Shown: positions 18,316-27,488, counted from the stretch's first letter. The stretch: DNA of 64,000 nucleotides from DASSKA01 sp963839365 (GCA_963839365.1 CAWIUT010000001.1:62001-126000); one strand, 5' to 3'. Notes: a model not told the origin generated them from the letters alone. Numbers and translations are program-made.

Positions 18316-18759
18316 ATGGCCGAGGTGGACATGCAGATCGAGCAGCAGATGACGGTGCTGCTCAGGCGGGTGCAGCGCATCCACGTCTCAACCTCCGAGG
18401 GGGACGTCTATCTGGACCGCTCGGCCTACGGCATCATGTGCCGGCTGGCCGACGAGGGCCCGCAGCGGCTCGGTTCCTTCGCGACGGCGTTCGGTCTGGA
18501 CCCGTCCACGATCACCAGACAGGTGCAGGCCCTGGAACGCACCGGCCTCGCGGCGCGCACCACCGACCTCACCGACCGGCGTGCGTCCATCCTGGACCTC
18601 ACCGAGGAGGGCCGGGAGGTGCTGGCCCGCACCCGGAGATACCGCCGGGAGCGGCTCCGGGGCGCGATGGCGGACTGGTCGGAGCGCGACAAGGCCGAGC
18701 TGGCCCGGCTGCTGACCAAGTTCAACACCTCGATGGACCACCTGTTCGAGCACGCCTGA
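18316..18759 (+). CDS. MarR-family transcriptional regulator
   Basis: A 147-residue winged-helix regulator. The recognition region reads GSFATAFGLDPSTITRQVQA and the wing contains TDLTDRRASILDLTEEGREV, with the DxR motif typical of MarR proteins. Several starts are open (GTG 18310, ATG 18316, ATG 18328). It is divergent from uppS and convergent with recO; its target is unknown. A possible -10 TAGACT lies at 18266-18271. Confidence 0.88.
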   Translation: MAEVDMQIEQQMTVLLRRVQRIHVSTSEGDVYLDRSAYGIMCRLADEGPQRLGSFATAFGLDPSTITRQVQALERTGLAARTTDLTDRRASILDLTEEGREVLARTRRYRRERLRGAMADWSERDKAELARLLTKFNTSMDHLFEHA

Positions 18760-18771
18760 CGGTGCCCGGCC

Positions 18772-18815
18772 GGAAATCGGTCCGCCGGATATCGGTGCGC
18801 CGATATCGGTACGCC
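18772..18815. repeat. Three 15-bp tandem repeats between convergent genes
   Basis: Units at 18772-18786, 18787-18801 and 18802-18815 follow the pattern GGATATCGGTNCGCC with few changes. They fill most of the 58-bp gap between the marR and recO stops. The core holds CGATATCG, a palindrome. Function unknown. Confidence 0.7.
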
Positions 18816-18817
18816 AC

Positions 18818-19543
18818 TCAGCGCGGCACGTGCGCGAACGACTTCAGGCCACGCTCGAGGTGCCAGGAGAGGTACGCCGCCACCAAGCCGGTCGCCTCCC
18901 GCAGGTAGCGGGGGTCGCCGGCCTCGACGGTCGGCCAGTCGCCGGCCAGCAGCGCCCCGAGCAGCGCCACGGTCTCCTGCGCCGGGCTGGCCGACCCGGG
19001 CCGCCGGCAGGCCGGGCACAGCACCCCACCGGCGGCCGGGTTGAAGGACCGGTGCGGGCCGGGCGTGCCGCAGCGGGCGCAGGAGTCGAACGAGGGTGCG
19101 TAGCCGGCCACCGACAGCGAGCGGAGCAGGAACGAGTCCAGCACCTGGTTCGGCGGCCGGCCGGCGCACATGGTGCGCAGCGCACCGACGAGCAGCAGGA
19201 ACTGCTGCAGAGCCGGTTGCCGCTCCTCCACCACCAGCCGTTCGGAGGTCTCCAGCATCACGGTGCCGGCGGTGTACCGCTCGTAGTCGGAGCCGAACCG
19301 GGCGCCGTACGGCGTCAGCGTCTCCGCCTGGGTCACCACGTCCAGCGAGCGGCCCTCGGCGAGCTGCAGGTCGACGTGGGTGAACGGTTCCAGCCGGGAC
19401 CCGAACCGGGAGCTGGTGCGTCGTACTCCCTTGGCGACGGCGCGGACCCGGCCGTTGCTCCGGGTCAGCAGCGTGATGATCCGGTCCGCCTCGCCCAGCT
19501 TCTGGGTGCGCAGCACGATCGCCTCGTCGCGGTACAACCCCAT
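18818..19543 (-). CDS. recO: DNA repair protein RecO
   Basis: Recombination mediator that helps load RecA with RecR. The 241-residue protein begins MGLYRDEAIVLRTQKLGEAD, the typical OB-fold start, followed by GRVRAVAKGVRRTSSRFGSR. A four-cysteine zinc site is formed by CARCG and CPAC about 25 residues apart. Length and motifs match actinobacterial RecO. It converges with marR. Confidence 0.94.
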   Translation of the reverse strand: MGLYRDEAIVLRTQKLGEADRIITLLTRSNGRVRAVAKGVRRTSSRFGSRLEPFTHVDLQLAEGRSLDVVTQAETLTPYGARFGSDYERYTAGTVMLETSERLVVEERQPALQQFLLLVGALRTMCAGRPPNQVLDSFLLRSLSVAGYAPSFDSCARCGTPGPHRSFNPAAGGVLCPACRRPGSASPAQETVALLGALLAGDWPTVEAGDPRYLREATGLVAAYLSWHLERGLKSFAHVPR

Positions 19544-19709
19544 GCCGCCATTGTCCCCCACCGGGCCGGGTTTCCCCGCAGCCGCCACGGCGGTTCGGTC
19601 GGCGGGCGTCGCCCACCGACCGGGGCTCTGCTCTCGGGGCTGCGAGGACGCCTGCCCATCGCTTCGGTAGCCTCGGACGAACGTCCCCCTGGAAGAGCCG
19701 AGGTGTCTG

Positions 19710-20240
19710 GTGCCGAGTTCCGAGCCGATGCTCGTGGTGGCCATGGGCGTCTCGGCCACCGGCAAGACGGCGGTGGCCGAAGAGCTCGCCGCCAAGCTGG
19801 GCCTGGACTTCATGGAGGGCGACAGCCTGCACCCGGAGGCCAACATCGAGAAGATGGCCTCCGGCATCCCGCTCACCGACGAGGACCGCTGGCCGTGGCT
19901 GCGGGCCATCGCCGACGTGATCGCCGAGCACCGCAAGCAGGGCCGCTCCCTGGTGATCACCTGTTCGGCGCTGCGTCGCAGCTACCGGGACGTGCTGCGC
20001 TCCGCGTCCACCGGTGACGAGCCGTTCTTCCTGCATTTGCACGCACCGTTCGAGGTGCTCGAGAAGCGGATGGCGCACCGCACCAAGCACTTCATGCCCA
20101 CCTCGCTGCTGCACAGCCAGTTCGACACCCTCGAACCGCTCGATGAGGACGAGATCGGCGCGCGCATCGACGTGTCCCCGCCGCTCCAGGAGGTGGTCGA
20201 GCAGGCGGTCACCGCCATCCAGGCGCACTACCGCCTCTGA
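19710..20240 (+). CDS. gntK: Gluconokinase
   Basis: Phosphorylates gluconate to 6-phosphogluconate. The 176-residue protein shows the P-loop GVSATGKT, then FMEGDSLHPEANIEKMASG, ITCSALRRSYRDVLR and FFLHLHAPFEVLEKRMAHR, all characteristic of the GntK family. The GTG start at 19710 has GAGG about 9 nt upstream. No gluconate permease or regulator is adjacent. Confidence 0.92.
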   Translation: MPSSEPMLVVAMGVSATGKTAVAEELAAKLGLDFMEGDSLHPEANIEKMASGIPLTDEDRWPWLRAIADVIAEHRKQGRSLVITCSALRRSYRDVLRSASTGDEPFFLHLHAPFEVLEKRMAHRTKHFMPTSLLHSQFDTLEPLDEDEIGARIDVSPPLQEVVEQAVTAIQAHYRL

Positions 20241-20294
20241 CCGATACCGGAAACCCGGATGCCCCAGCGGAGTCCGGATGGCATCCTTCGCCCC

Positions 20295-21071
20295 GTGACC
20301 ACATCGGACGCGCTGGCGGTTCTGGAGACCTACTACGACGCCGCTCCCCGGCCACTGGCGACCACGGCCGAGATCGGGCCGTTCACGCTGTTCCTCCGCG
20401 ACGACCCCAGCGGCTGGCCGTACTACGCCCGGCCCCGGCTCTGGAGCAACCAGCCCGTCACCCGCGCGGACGTGGAGGCGGTGCGCCGCCGGCAGCGCGA
20501 GGCCGGGGCGCCGGAGGCGCTGGAGTGGGTGCACGAGACCACCCCGACCCTGCTCGAGGCGGCCACGGCCACCGGACTCACGGTCCACCGCTGTCCCTTG
20601 CTGGTGCTGGACCGCCCGGTCCCGCTGCCCGCCACGGCCACGGACTGGCACGTGGAGATGCTCGAAGCGGACTCCCCGAAGATCGGCCCGGTGCAGGGCG
20701 CGGTCGGCGCGGGGTTCGCGGGCACCGACGAGGTCGGGCCGTCGTCGACCGGCAGCCTGCCGCGACTCATGCGCGCCGGCCTGTTCGCGCTGGCCGGCGC
20801 GTTCGACGAGCGCGGGCTCCCGCTCGGGGGCGGCTCGCACAACCCGCGCGGCCGGGTCAGCGAGCTGACCGGGATCGCGGTGCTACCGCGGGCCCGGCGG
20901 CGCGGCATCGGTGCTGCGCTCACCGCCGCCCTGGTCGCCGACGCCGTGGCCCGCGACGTGGACACGGTGTTCCTCTCCGCCCAGGACGACGCAGTGGCCC
21001 GGGTCTACGAGCGGGTGGGCTTCGTCAGGGTCGGCACCGCCTGCGTCGCCGAGCCGCCGGAGACCCCATGA
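20295..21071 (+). CDS. GNAT-family N-acetyltransferase (two-part)
   Basis: A 258-residue protein. The N-terminal half (residues 1-125) is a GNAT-like domain without a clear acetyl-CoA motif. The C-terminal half carries the acetyl-CoA loop VLPRARRRGIGAALTAALVA and a terminal AQDDAVARVYERVGFVRVG. This two-part design is usual for some actinobacterial GNAT proteins. The GTG at 20295 is preferred over an upstream ATG. Its stop overlaps the next GNAT gene by ATGA. Substrate unknown. Confidence 0.82.
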   Translation: MTTSDALAVLETYYDAAPRPLATTAEIGPFTLFLRDDPSGWPYYARPRLWSNQPVTRADVEAVRRRQREAGAPEALEWVHETTPTLLEAATATGLTVHRCPLLVLDRPVPLPATATDWHVEMLEADSPKIGPVQGAVGAGFAGTDEVGPSSTGSLPRLMRAGLFALAGAFDERGLPLGGGSHNPRGRVSELTGIAVLPRARRRGIGAALTAALVADAVARDVDTVFLSAQDDAVARVYERVGFVRVGTACVAEPPETP

Positions 21072-21571
21072 GCGTGGAGACCCGGTTCGCGAGGGAGGCG
21101 GACTGGGTGCTGTGGCGCGACGCTCGGCTGCGCGCCCTCCAGGACGCCCCGACGGCCTTCGGTTCGACGTACGAGCGGGAGGTCGGCTTCACCGAGCAGG
21201 ACTGGCGGGGCCGGTTGTCCGACAGCGGCGGCACGGCAGTCCTGGCACTGCACGCAGGCACCGCGGTCGGCGTCGCGGGTGGGTACGTCGACGTGCCCGG
21301 CTGGCTGCACATCGTGTCGATGTGGGTGGACCCGGCCTGGCGCGGGCGGCGGATCGGTCGCAAGCTGCTCGAGCGGGTCGTCGCCCGGGCCACCGAGCAA
21401 GGGCTGCGCTGCCACCTCGACGTCACCGTGGGCAACGACGCCGCCCGGCGGCTCTACGAGGGCTACGGGTTCGTCGGCACCGGGGAGGTCGCGCCGCTCA
21501 ACGAGCGGTCGCCGCACCGGTGCGAACGGATGACCCTGCCGGCGACACCGCCCGGCATATCGCCTCATTGA
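21068..21571 (+). CDS. GNAT-family N-acetyltransferase
   Basis: A 167-residue single-domain acetyltransferase. The acetyl-CoA binding segment reads SMWVDPAWRGRRIGRKLLER and the C-terminus has VGNDAARRLYEGYGFVGTGE. It is translationally coupled to the preceding GNAT gene. Its stop codon overlaps the -35 box of the ligase gene promoter, so the aromatic cluster starts directly after it. Confidence 0.87.
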   Translation: MSVETRFAREADWVLWRDARLRALQDAPTAFGSTYEREVGFTEQDWRGRLSDSGGTAVLALHAGTAVGVAGGYVDVPGWLHIVSMWVDPAWRGRRIGRKLLERVVARATEQGLRCHLDVTVGNDAARRLYEGYGFVGTGEVAPLNERSPHRCERMTLPATPPGISPH

Positions 21572-21597
21572 CTGTCGTAACAGACAGGCAATACCGT
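21568..21597 (+). promoter_or_regulatory. Leaderless-type promoter with operator, ligase-paaX unit
   Basis: TTGACT (21568-21573), an 18-nt spacer and TACCGT (21592-21597) are followed by only 6 nt before the ATG. The spacer contains the inverted repeat CTGTC-gtaaca-GACAG (21572-21587). The same layout occurs before the acyl-CoA dehydrogenase operon and before the fused monooxygenase gene. Confidence 0.65.
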
Positions 21598-21603
21598 GAC
21601 GAC

Positions 21604-23217
21604 ATGCAGCTCTCCCCGTCCGGACACCAAGACACCTTCTGCCGGGACAACCTCCCGCCGTCCGCCCAGTGGCCCGAGCTGCTGGATGTGCCCGGGGTCG
21701 CCTACCCGGAGCGGCTGAACTGCGGCACCGCGCTGCTGGACGAGGTGGCCGCGACCCATGGTGGGGACCGGCCCTGTCTGCACGCGCCGGACCAGACCAC
21801 CTGGAGCTACGGCGACCTGGTGGCGGCCTCCAACCGGGTCGCGCACGTGCTCGTCGACGAGCTGGGCATCGTGCCCGGCAACCGGGTGCTGCTGCGCGGC
21901 CCGAACAACCAGTGGATGGCGGCCTGCTGGTTCGGTGCCCTCAAGGCCGGGGCCGTGGTCGTCTCGACCATGCCGCTGCTGCGCGCCGGGGAGCTGTCCA
22001 CCATCCACGAGATCGCGCAGGTGTCCGCGGTCGTGTGCGACCACCGGTTCCTCGACGACCTCGAGGCCGCGGGGCTCGACGCCCCGGTCGTCGCGTACGG
22101 AGGCGCCGACCCTGAGGACCTGGTCGCCCGCGCCGGCAGGCGCCCCGCCACGTTCACCGCGGCCGACACCGCCGCCAACGACGTGGCCCTGCTCGCCTTC
22201 ACCTCCGGTACGACGGGCCGCCCGAAGGCGACCATGCACTTCCACCGCGACGTGCTCGCCATCGCCGACGGCTTCTCCGCGCACCTGCTGCGCCCGGAAC
22301 CCGACGACGTGTTCACCGGCACCCCTCCCCTCGCGTTCACCTTCGGGCTCGGCGGCGCCCTGGTCTTCCCGCTGCGCGCGGGCGCGTCCACCCTGCTGCT
22401 GGAGAAGGCCCCTCCGGCCCAGCTGGCCGCCCTGATCTCCCGCTACGGCGCGACGATCTGCTTCACCGCCCCGACCGCCTACAAGGCGATGCTGGCCGGC
22501 TCCGACGTCATGCTGCTGAAGTCGCTGCGCGCGGCGGTCTCGGCCGGCGAGCACCTGCCCGCCACGACCTGGCAGGCGTTCAAGGAGGCCACCGGGGTGC
22601 GGATCATCGACGGGATCGGCTCCACGGAGATGCTGCACATCTTCGTGTCCGCGGCCGGCGACGACATCCGGCCCGGCTCGACCGGCAAGGCGGTTCCCGG
22701 CTACGTGGCCACCGTCCTCGACGAGGAGGGCCACGAGCTGCCGCCGGGCACGCCCGGCCGGCTCGCGGTCAAGGGGCCGACCGGCTGCCGCTACCTCGCC
22801 GACCCGCGTCAGCAGGTGTACGTGCAGGGCGGCTGGAACATCACCGGCGACACCTTCACCCGCGACGACGACGGCTACTTCTGGTACCAGGCCCGCAGCG
22901 ACGACATGATCGTCTCCTCCGGCTACAACATCGCCGCGCCGGAGGTCGAGGAGGGCGTGCTGCAGCACCCCGACGTCGCCGAGTGCGCGGTGATCGGGGT
23001 GCCGGACGAGGCCCGCGGCACGGTCGTGAAGGCGTACGTCGTACTCGCCGACGGCGTGCCCGGCGACGAGGCCAAGGCAGCCAAGGCCAAGGAGATCCAG
23101 GACTTCACCAAGCAGCAGATCGCGCCGTACAAGTACCCGCGCCTGGTCGAGTTCGTGACCGAGCTGCCGCGCACCGCCACGGGCAAGCTGCAGCGGTTCC
23201 GGCTGCGCGAGCAGTGA
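21604..23217 (+). CDS. 2-Aminobenzoate/benzoate-CoA ligase-like AMP-forming enzyme
   Basis: Activates an aromatic acid to its CoA thioester with ATP. The 537-residue protein has the adenylate-forming motifs AFTSGTTGRPKATMHFHR, GDTFTRDDDGYFWYQARSDD and the terminal catalytic lysine in TATGKLQRFR. The N-terminus (RDNLPPSAQWPELL) and the middle region (IDGIGSTEMLHIFVS) match the benzoate/2-aminobenzoate ligase branch. I favour 2-aminobenzoate because the window also encodes a fused monooxygenase/reductase of the aminobenzoyl-CoA type. It is coupled to the PaaX gene by GTGA overlap. Confidence 0.85.
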   Translation: MQLSPSGHQDTFCRDNLPPSAQWPELLDVPGVAYPERLNCGTALLDEVAATHGGDRPCLHAPDQTTWSYGDLVAASNRVAHVLVDELGIVPGNRVLLRGPNNQWMAACWFGALKAGAVVVSTMPLLRAGELSTIHEIAQVSAVVCDHRFLDDLEAAGLDAPVVAYGGADPEDLVARAGRRPATFTAADTAANDVALLAFTSGTTGRPKATMHFHRDVLAIADGFSAHLLRPEPDDVFTGTPPLAFTFGLGGALVFPLRAGASTLLLEKAPPAQLAALISRYGATICFTAPTAYKAMLAGSDVMLLKSLRAAVSAGEHLPATTWQAFKEATGVRIIDGIGSTEMLHIFVSAAGDDIRPGSTGKAVPGYVATVLDEEGHELPPGTPGRLAVKGPTGCRYLADPRQQVYVQGGWNITGDTFTRDDDGYFWYQARSDDMIVSSGYNIAAPEVEEGVLQHPDVAECAVIGVPDEARGTVVKAYVVLADGVPGDEAKAAKAKEIQDFTKQQIAPYKYPRLVEFVTELPRTATGKLQRFRLREQ

Positions 23218-24038
23218 GCCAGCCGGAGGCCTCGGCCGAGAACCCGCCGCGCCAGCTGATCACCACCCTCTACGGGCTCTACGCCCGGGACCGGGACAAC
23301 TGGCTGTCGGTGGCCGCACTGGTGCGGATGATGGGCGAGCTCGGCGTGGACAGCGCCGCGGTGCGGTCATCGGTGTCCCGCCTCAAGCGCCGCGACGTGC
23401 TGCGCAGCATCCGGCGCCACGACCGGGCCGGCTACGAGCTGGCCCCGGCCACCGTGGAGATCCTCCGCGAGGGCGACGCCCGGATCTTCGACAGGCGCCG
23501 GGCCACGGCCGACGACGGCTGGCTGGTCGCGGTGTTCTCGGTGCCCGAGTCCGAGCGCGAGAAGCGGCACGCCCTGCGCTCCCAGCTGGCCCGGCTCGGG
23601 TTCGGCACCGCGGCCCCGGGAGTCTGGGTCGCCCCGGGGACGCTGTACGACGAGGCGGCGGCGGCGCTGCATCGGCTGGACCTGCAGCGCTACACCGAGT
23701 TCTTCCGCGGTGACTTCCTCGGCGGCAGCGTCGCCGATCGGGTGAGCGAGTGGTGGGACCTCGAGGAGATGGAGCGGCGCTACGCACAGTTCCGGGGCCG
23801 GTACGCCCCGGTGCGCCGGCAGCTGCCGGCCCGAAGCACCGACCCGGCGGAAGCGTTCGCCGTCTACGTGCCGATGCTGACCAGCTGGCGCCGGCTCCCC
23901 TACCTCGACCCCGGCCTGCCGCTGGAGCACCTGCCCCCCGGGTGGATCGGCGTGGAGGCCGGGAAGCTGTTCGAGGAGCTGGACGCCCGGCTGCGGGCCC
24001 CCGCCGCGGCACGCGCCCGCGAGCTGCTGGCGGAATGA
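23214..24038 (+). CDS. PaaX-family transcriptional regulator
   Basis: A 274-residue regulator with an N-terminal winged helix (LITTLYGLYARDRDNW, then VRSSVSRLKRRDVLRSIRR), a middle PaaX domain (GWLVAVFSVPESEREKRHAL) and the C-terminal PaaX_C region ending in RARELLAE. PaaX proteins repress aromatic-CoA catabolic genes and are released by the aryl-CoA intermediate. The GTG start overlaps the ligase stop, so it is made with the enzyme that would form its inducer. It is the best candidate to bind the palindromes at 21572, 31870 and 33731. Confidence 0.88.
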   Translation: MSQPEASAENPPRQLITTLYGLYARDRDNWLSVAALVRMMGELGVDSAAVRSSVSRLKRRDVLRSIRRHDRAGYELAPATVEILREGDARIFDRRRATADDGWLVAVFSVPESEREKRHALRSQLARLGFGTAAPGVWVAPGTLYDEAAAALHRLDLQRYTEFFRGDFLGGSVADRVSEWWDLEEMERRYAQFRGRYAPVRRQLPARSTDPAEAFAVYVPMLTSWRRLPYLDPGLPLEHLPPGWIGVEAGKLFEELDARLRAPAAARARELLAE

Positions 24039-24078
24039 CCCACGATTTGAAGGCAGCCGCTCCGGGTAGGAGGCGTGC

Positions 24079-25840
24079 GTGCCACAACCAACTCTTCCCA
24101 CCTTCCCGCAGCACGTGCTGCGGGAGTACGCCGTGCTCGCCGACGGAGAACGCGGGATCGTGGTCGGTCCGCGCGGGGACTTCGTGTGGATGTGCATGCC
24201 GCGCTGGGACAGCGACGCGGTGTTCTCCACCCTGGTCGGCGGACCCGGCGTCTACGCGGTCACCCCGGACACCGACAACTTCGTGTGGGGCGGCCACTAC
24301 GAGGACGGGTCGCTGATCTGGCGCAGCCGCTGGATCGCCACCGACGGGATCGTCGAGTGCCGCGAAGCCCTCGCGGTGCCCGCCGACCCTCACCGCGCGA
24401 TCGTCCTGCGCCGCATCAAGGCCGTCGACTGCAGCGCCCGGGTGAAGGTGGTCCTCGACGTCCGCGCCGGCTTCGGCAACAACAAGATGACCCGGTTGTC
24501 CCAGGACGACGGGGTTCTGGAGCGCGCACAGCGGGGACCTCCGGCTGCGCTGGACGGGCGCTCCCGACGCCGTACGCACGGAGGGCGCGCTGGTCGCCTA
24601 CCTCGAGCTCGAGGAGGGGCAGCAGCACGACCTCGTGCTCGAGATCTCCGACCAGCCGTTCGACACCCGGCCGCCCGACCCGGACGCCGAGTGGTCCGAG
24701 ACCGAGGCCGGCTGGGGCAGGCGGGTCCCTGACGTGCGCACCGACGTCGCGACCCGCGACGCCCGCCAGGCGGTCGCCGTGCTGTCCGGCCTGACCAGCA
24801 GCGGCGGCGGCATGGTGGCCGCGGTCACCACCTCGCTCCCGGAGCGCGCCGAGGCCGGCCGCAACTACGACTACCGCTACTCGTGGATCCGTGACCAGTG
24901 CTTCGCCGGCCAGGCCGCGGCCGCCGCAGGGGTCACCGGACTGCTCGACAGCACGGTCAACTTCGTCTCCGCCCGGATCCTGGAGGACAAGGGGCACCTC
25001 AAGCCGGCCTACACCGTCTTCGGCCAGCAGATCCCCGGTCAGAGCGAGCTCGACCTACCGGGTTACCCGGGGTCCTCGGTGGTCGTCGGCAACCAGGTGC
25101 AGAAGCAGTTCCAGCTCGACGCCTTCGGTGAGGCCCTGCTGATGCTGGCCGGCGCCGGCCGTCAGGGCCGGCTCGACACGCACCACTGGCGCGCCGTCGA
25201 GATCGCGGTGCAGGCCATCGAGGACCACCGCAACGACGCCGAGGCCGGCATCTGGGAGATCTACGACGACGTGTGGACCGAGTCGCGGCTCGTGTGCGCG
25301 GCCGGCCTGCGCCAGATCTCCCAGTGCGCACCCGCCCGGCAAGGCGCCCGCTGGAACGCGCTCGCGGACTCGCTGGTGACCCAGGTCAGCAAGGACTGCA
25401 TCCACGAGAGCGGACGCTGGAAGCGCAGTCCCACCGACGACAGGGTCGACGCCTCCCTGCTGATGGGGGCTATCCGCGGGGCGCTGCCCGCCGACGACCC
25501 GCGCAGCCAGGCCACCCTGGACGCGGTGCGCACCGACCTCGGCCGGGACCTCTACGTCTACCGGTACCGGCACGACGACCGGCCGCTGCACGAGGCCGAG
25601 GGCGCATTCCTGCTCTGCGGCTTCCAGATGGCACTCGCGCTGCACCAGCAGGGCAACGACACCGAGGCCTTCCGCTGGTTCGAGCGCAACCGCGCCGCCA
25701 CCGGGTCGCCCGGGCTGCTGACCGAGGAGTTCGACGTGGTGCAACGACAGCTGCGCGGCAACCTGCCGCAGGCGTTCGTGCACGCGATCCTGCTCGAGAC
25801 GGCCTGCCTGCTCTCGAACCCGTGGCCACCCACGCCGTGA
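24079..25840 (+). pseudogene. GH15 glucoamylase/trehalase-like protein with single frameshift
   Basis: Two adjoining frames together make a glycoside hydrolase family 15 protein of about 587 residues. The first frame gives the N-terminal domain to LSQDDGV near 24514. The second, one base out of phase, continues WSAHSGDLRLRWTGAPDAV and on to the end. The (alpha/alpha)6 barrel shows NYDYRYSWIRDQ and the catalytic-base region GLLTEEFDVVQRQLRGN. An extra T at 24515-24516 would explain the break. Apart from this lesion the gene looks healthy, so a sequencing error is possible. Start GTG 24079 has TAGGAGG upstream. Confidence 0.8.
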
Positions 25841-25883
25841 GCCTCGAAAGCACCGGACCACTCGAGCACGAGGAGGGAACCAG

Positions 25884-26897
25884 TTGAGCAGCAAGGGACG
25901 CGTGGTCGTCGTGACCGGGGCCAGCGGAGGCATCGGACGCGCCTCGGCGCTGGCGTTCGCGCAGCGCGGCGACCGGGTGGCGCTGCTGGCGCGAGGCCAG
26001 GAGGGCCTGGAAGGGGCGGCCCGCGACATCCGGCTCGCCGGCGGGGAGGCGATCATCATCCCCACCGACGTCTCCGACCACAACCAGGTCGAGCAGGCCG
26101 CCGACACGGTCGAGTCCGCGCTCGGCCCGATCGACGTGTGGGTGAACGACGCGTTCACGTCGGTGTTCGCCCCGTTGTCCGAGATCGAGCCCGACGAGTT
26201 CAAGAGGGTCACCGAGGTGACCTACCTCGGCTTCGTCTACGGGACGATGACCGCCCTCAAGCGCATGCGGGAGCGCGACGCAGGAACGATCGTGCAGGTC
26301 GGGTCGGCGCTGGCCTACCGGGGCATCCCGCTCCAGTCGGCGTACTGCGGCGCCAAGCACGCCACCCAGGGCTTCCACGAGGCGCTGCGCTGCGAGTTGC
26401 TGCACGACGGCTCCAACGTGCACGTGACGATGGTGCAGATGCCGGCGGTGAACACCCCGCAGTTCTCGTGGGTGCTGTCCCGGCTGCCGAAGCACCCGCA
26501 GCCGGTTCCGCCGATCTACCAACCGGAGGTCGCCGCGAAGGCGGTGCTGTTCGCCGCCGACCACCCGAAGCGGCGCGAGTACTGGGTGGGCGGCAGCACG
26601 ATGGGCACCCTGGTCGCGAACGCGGTCGCACCGGGACTGCTGGATCGCTACCTCGCCAGGACCGGCTTCAGCTCCCAGCAGACCGACGAGCCACGTGACC
26701 CGGAGCAGCCCACGAACCTGTGGCAGCCCGCCGACGGGGCGGGCAAGCGCGACTACGGCGCGCACGGCGTCTTCGACGACCAGGCGAAGCCCGGCAGCAG
26801 GCAGGTCTGGGCCTCGCAGCACCATGGGACACTCGCACTCGCCGGGGCCGGGCTGGCCGCGGTGGCCGGTCTGGCGATGGGAAGGTGGAGCCGATGA
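25884..26897 (+). CDS. SDR-family oxidoreductase with C-terminal extension
   Basis: A 337-residue short-chain dehydrogenase. The cofactor motif is VVTGASGGIGRASAL, the NAG-like motif is replaced by VNDAF, and the catalytic Tyr-Lys are in QSAYCGAKHATQ. After about residue 240 an extension contains a region rich in charged residues and a final hydrophobic helix (LALAGAGLAAVAGLAMG), likely a membrane anchor. GAGGAGGG precedes the TTG start at 25884. It follows the GH15 gene by 43 nt and overlaps the next gene by ATGA. Confidence 0.85.
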   Translation: MSSKGRVVVVTGASGGIGRASALAFAQRGDRVALLARGQEGLEGAARDIRLAGGEAIIIPTDVSDHNQVEQAADTVESALGPIDVWVNDAFTSVFAPLSEIEPDEFKRVTEVTYLGFVYGTMTALKRMRERDAGTIVQVGSALAYRGIPLQSAYCGAKHATQGFHEALRCELLHDGSNVHVTMVQMPAVNTPQFSWVLSRLPKHPQPVPPIYQPEVAAKAVLFAADHPKRREYWVGGSTMGTLVANAVAPGLLDRYLARTGFSSQQTDEPRDPEQPTNLWQPADGAGKRDYGAHGVFDDQAKPGSRQVWASQHHGTLALAGAGLAAVAGLAMGRWSR

Positions 26898-27214
26898 TGT
26901 GGGTTCGTGCGGCGCGGCTGGCGGTCGGGGCAGCGGAGATGCTGGCCCCGGAACGGGTGGTTGCCCCCGTCGTAGGACGCAAGCCCGACGAGGAGGAGCT
27001 GGTGGTCAGCCAGATCCTCGGTGCCCGGCACATCGTCCAGGCGCTGTTCCCGAGATCGCTGCCCGCCGGCCGGTTCGCCACCGGCCCGACGCTCGACGTG
27101 CTGCACGCCCTGAGCATGGTCGGGCTGGCCGCCGTCTCCGAGCGGTACCGCCGCCCGGCCCTGGCCAACGTGGCCGAGGCGACCGTCTTCGCCGCCCTCG
27201 CCGCCGCGCGCTGA
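26894..27214 (+). CDS. Small hypothetical membrane-associated protein
   Basis: A 106-residue protein starting MMWVRAARLAVGAAEMLAPE. It is alanine/valine rich, with possible membrane-associated helices around LDVLHALSMVGLAAVSE and ANVAEATVFAALAAAR. I recognise no family. Overlap with the SDR gene suggests translational coupling and a shared role with the GH15-SDR unit. Confidence 0.7.
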   Translation: MMWVRAARLAVGAAEMLAPERVVAPVVGRKPDEEELVVSQILGARHIVQALFPRSLPAGRFATGPTLDVLHALSMVGLAAVSERYRRPALANVAEATVFAALAAAR

Positions 27215-27215
27215 G

Positions 27216-27298
27216 CCGGCGCTGGTGCACCGCCGAACCGGCGCTCGCGCACCGTCGGACCGGCACTCGCCAACCGTCGACCCGGCACGTATGCCGGG
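27216..27298. repeat. 22-bp tandem repeat array (left)
   Basis: Three units at 27216-27237, 27238-27259 and 27260-27281 begin CCGGCGCT or CCGGCACT and are followed by a partial fourth ending in the hairpin CCGGCACGTATGCCGGG. The array begins one base after the stop of the small hypothetical gene. Its unit is partly the reverse complement of the array at 27421-27488. Confidence 0.7.
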
Positions 27299-27323
27299 CC
27301 GGGTCCCTCGGACGGAAGGAACG

Positions 27324-27382
27324 GAAACAGGTCACGAACGACACCTCCCGGGCAGTGACACTTGTCGCTTGTGACCTGTTTC
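27324..27382. repeat. Long hairpin, copy 2 of a two-copy family
   Basis: Arms of 20 nt at 27324-27343 and 27363-27382 pair with two mismatches around a 19-nt loop. The right arm holds TGTGACCTGTTTC. It shares arm sequence and loop length with 9083-9143, while the loop sequences differ. It lies in the middle of a convergent intergenic region and could stop transcription from both sides. Confidence 0.7.
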
Positions 27383-27420
27383 CCGCCGATACGGCCTACC
27401 ACGGGCCGCTGACGTGTCCG

Positions 27421-27488
27421 CCGGCTCAACACACCGCGAGCGCCGGTTCAACACACCGCGAGCGCCGGTTCAACACCGCGGGAGAGCG
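27421..27488. repeat. 22-bp tandem repeat array (right)
   Basis: Units at 27421-27442 and 27443-27464 differ by one base (CCGGCTCAAC versus CCGGTTCAAC) and a third, slightly altered unit follows to 27488. The array ends two bases before the stop codon of the RidA-like gene. No spacer sequences are present, so it is not a CRISPR. Confidence 0.75.

Noticed and set aside
27216..27488. CRISPR arrays
   Set aside because: Repeats follow each other without spacers, the unit is 22 bp, and no cas gene is near.
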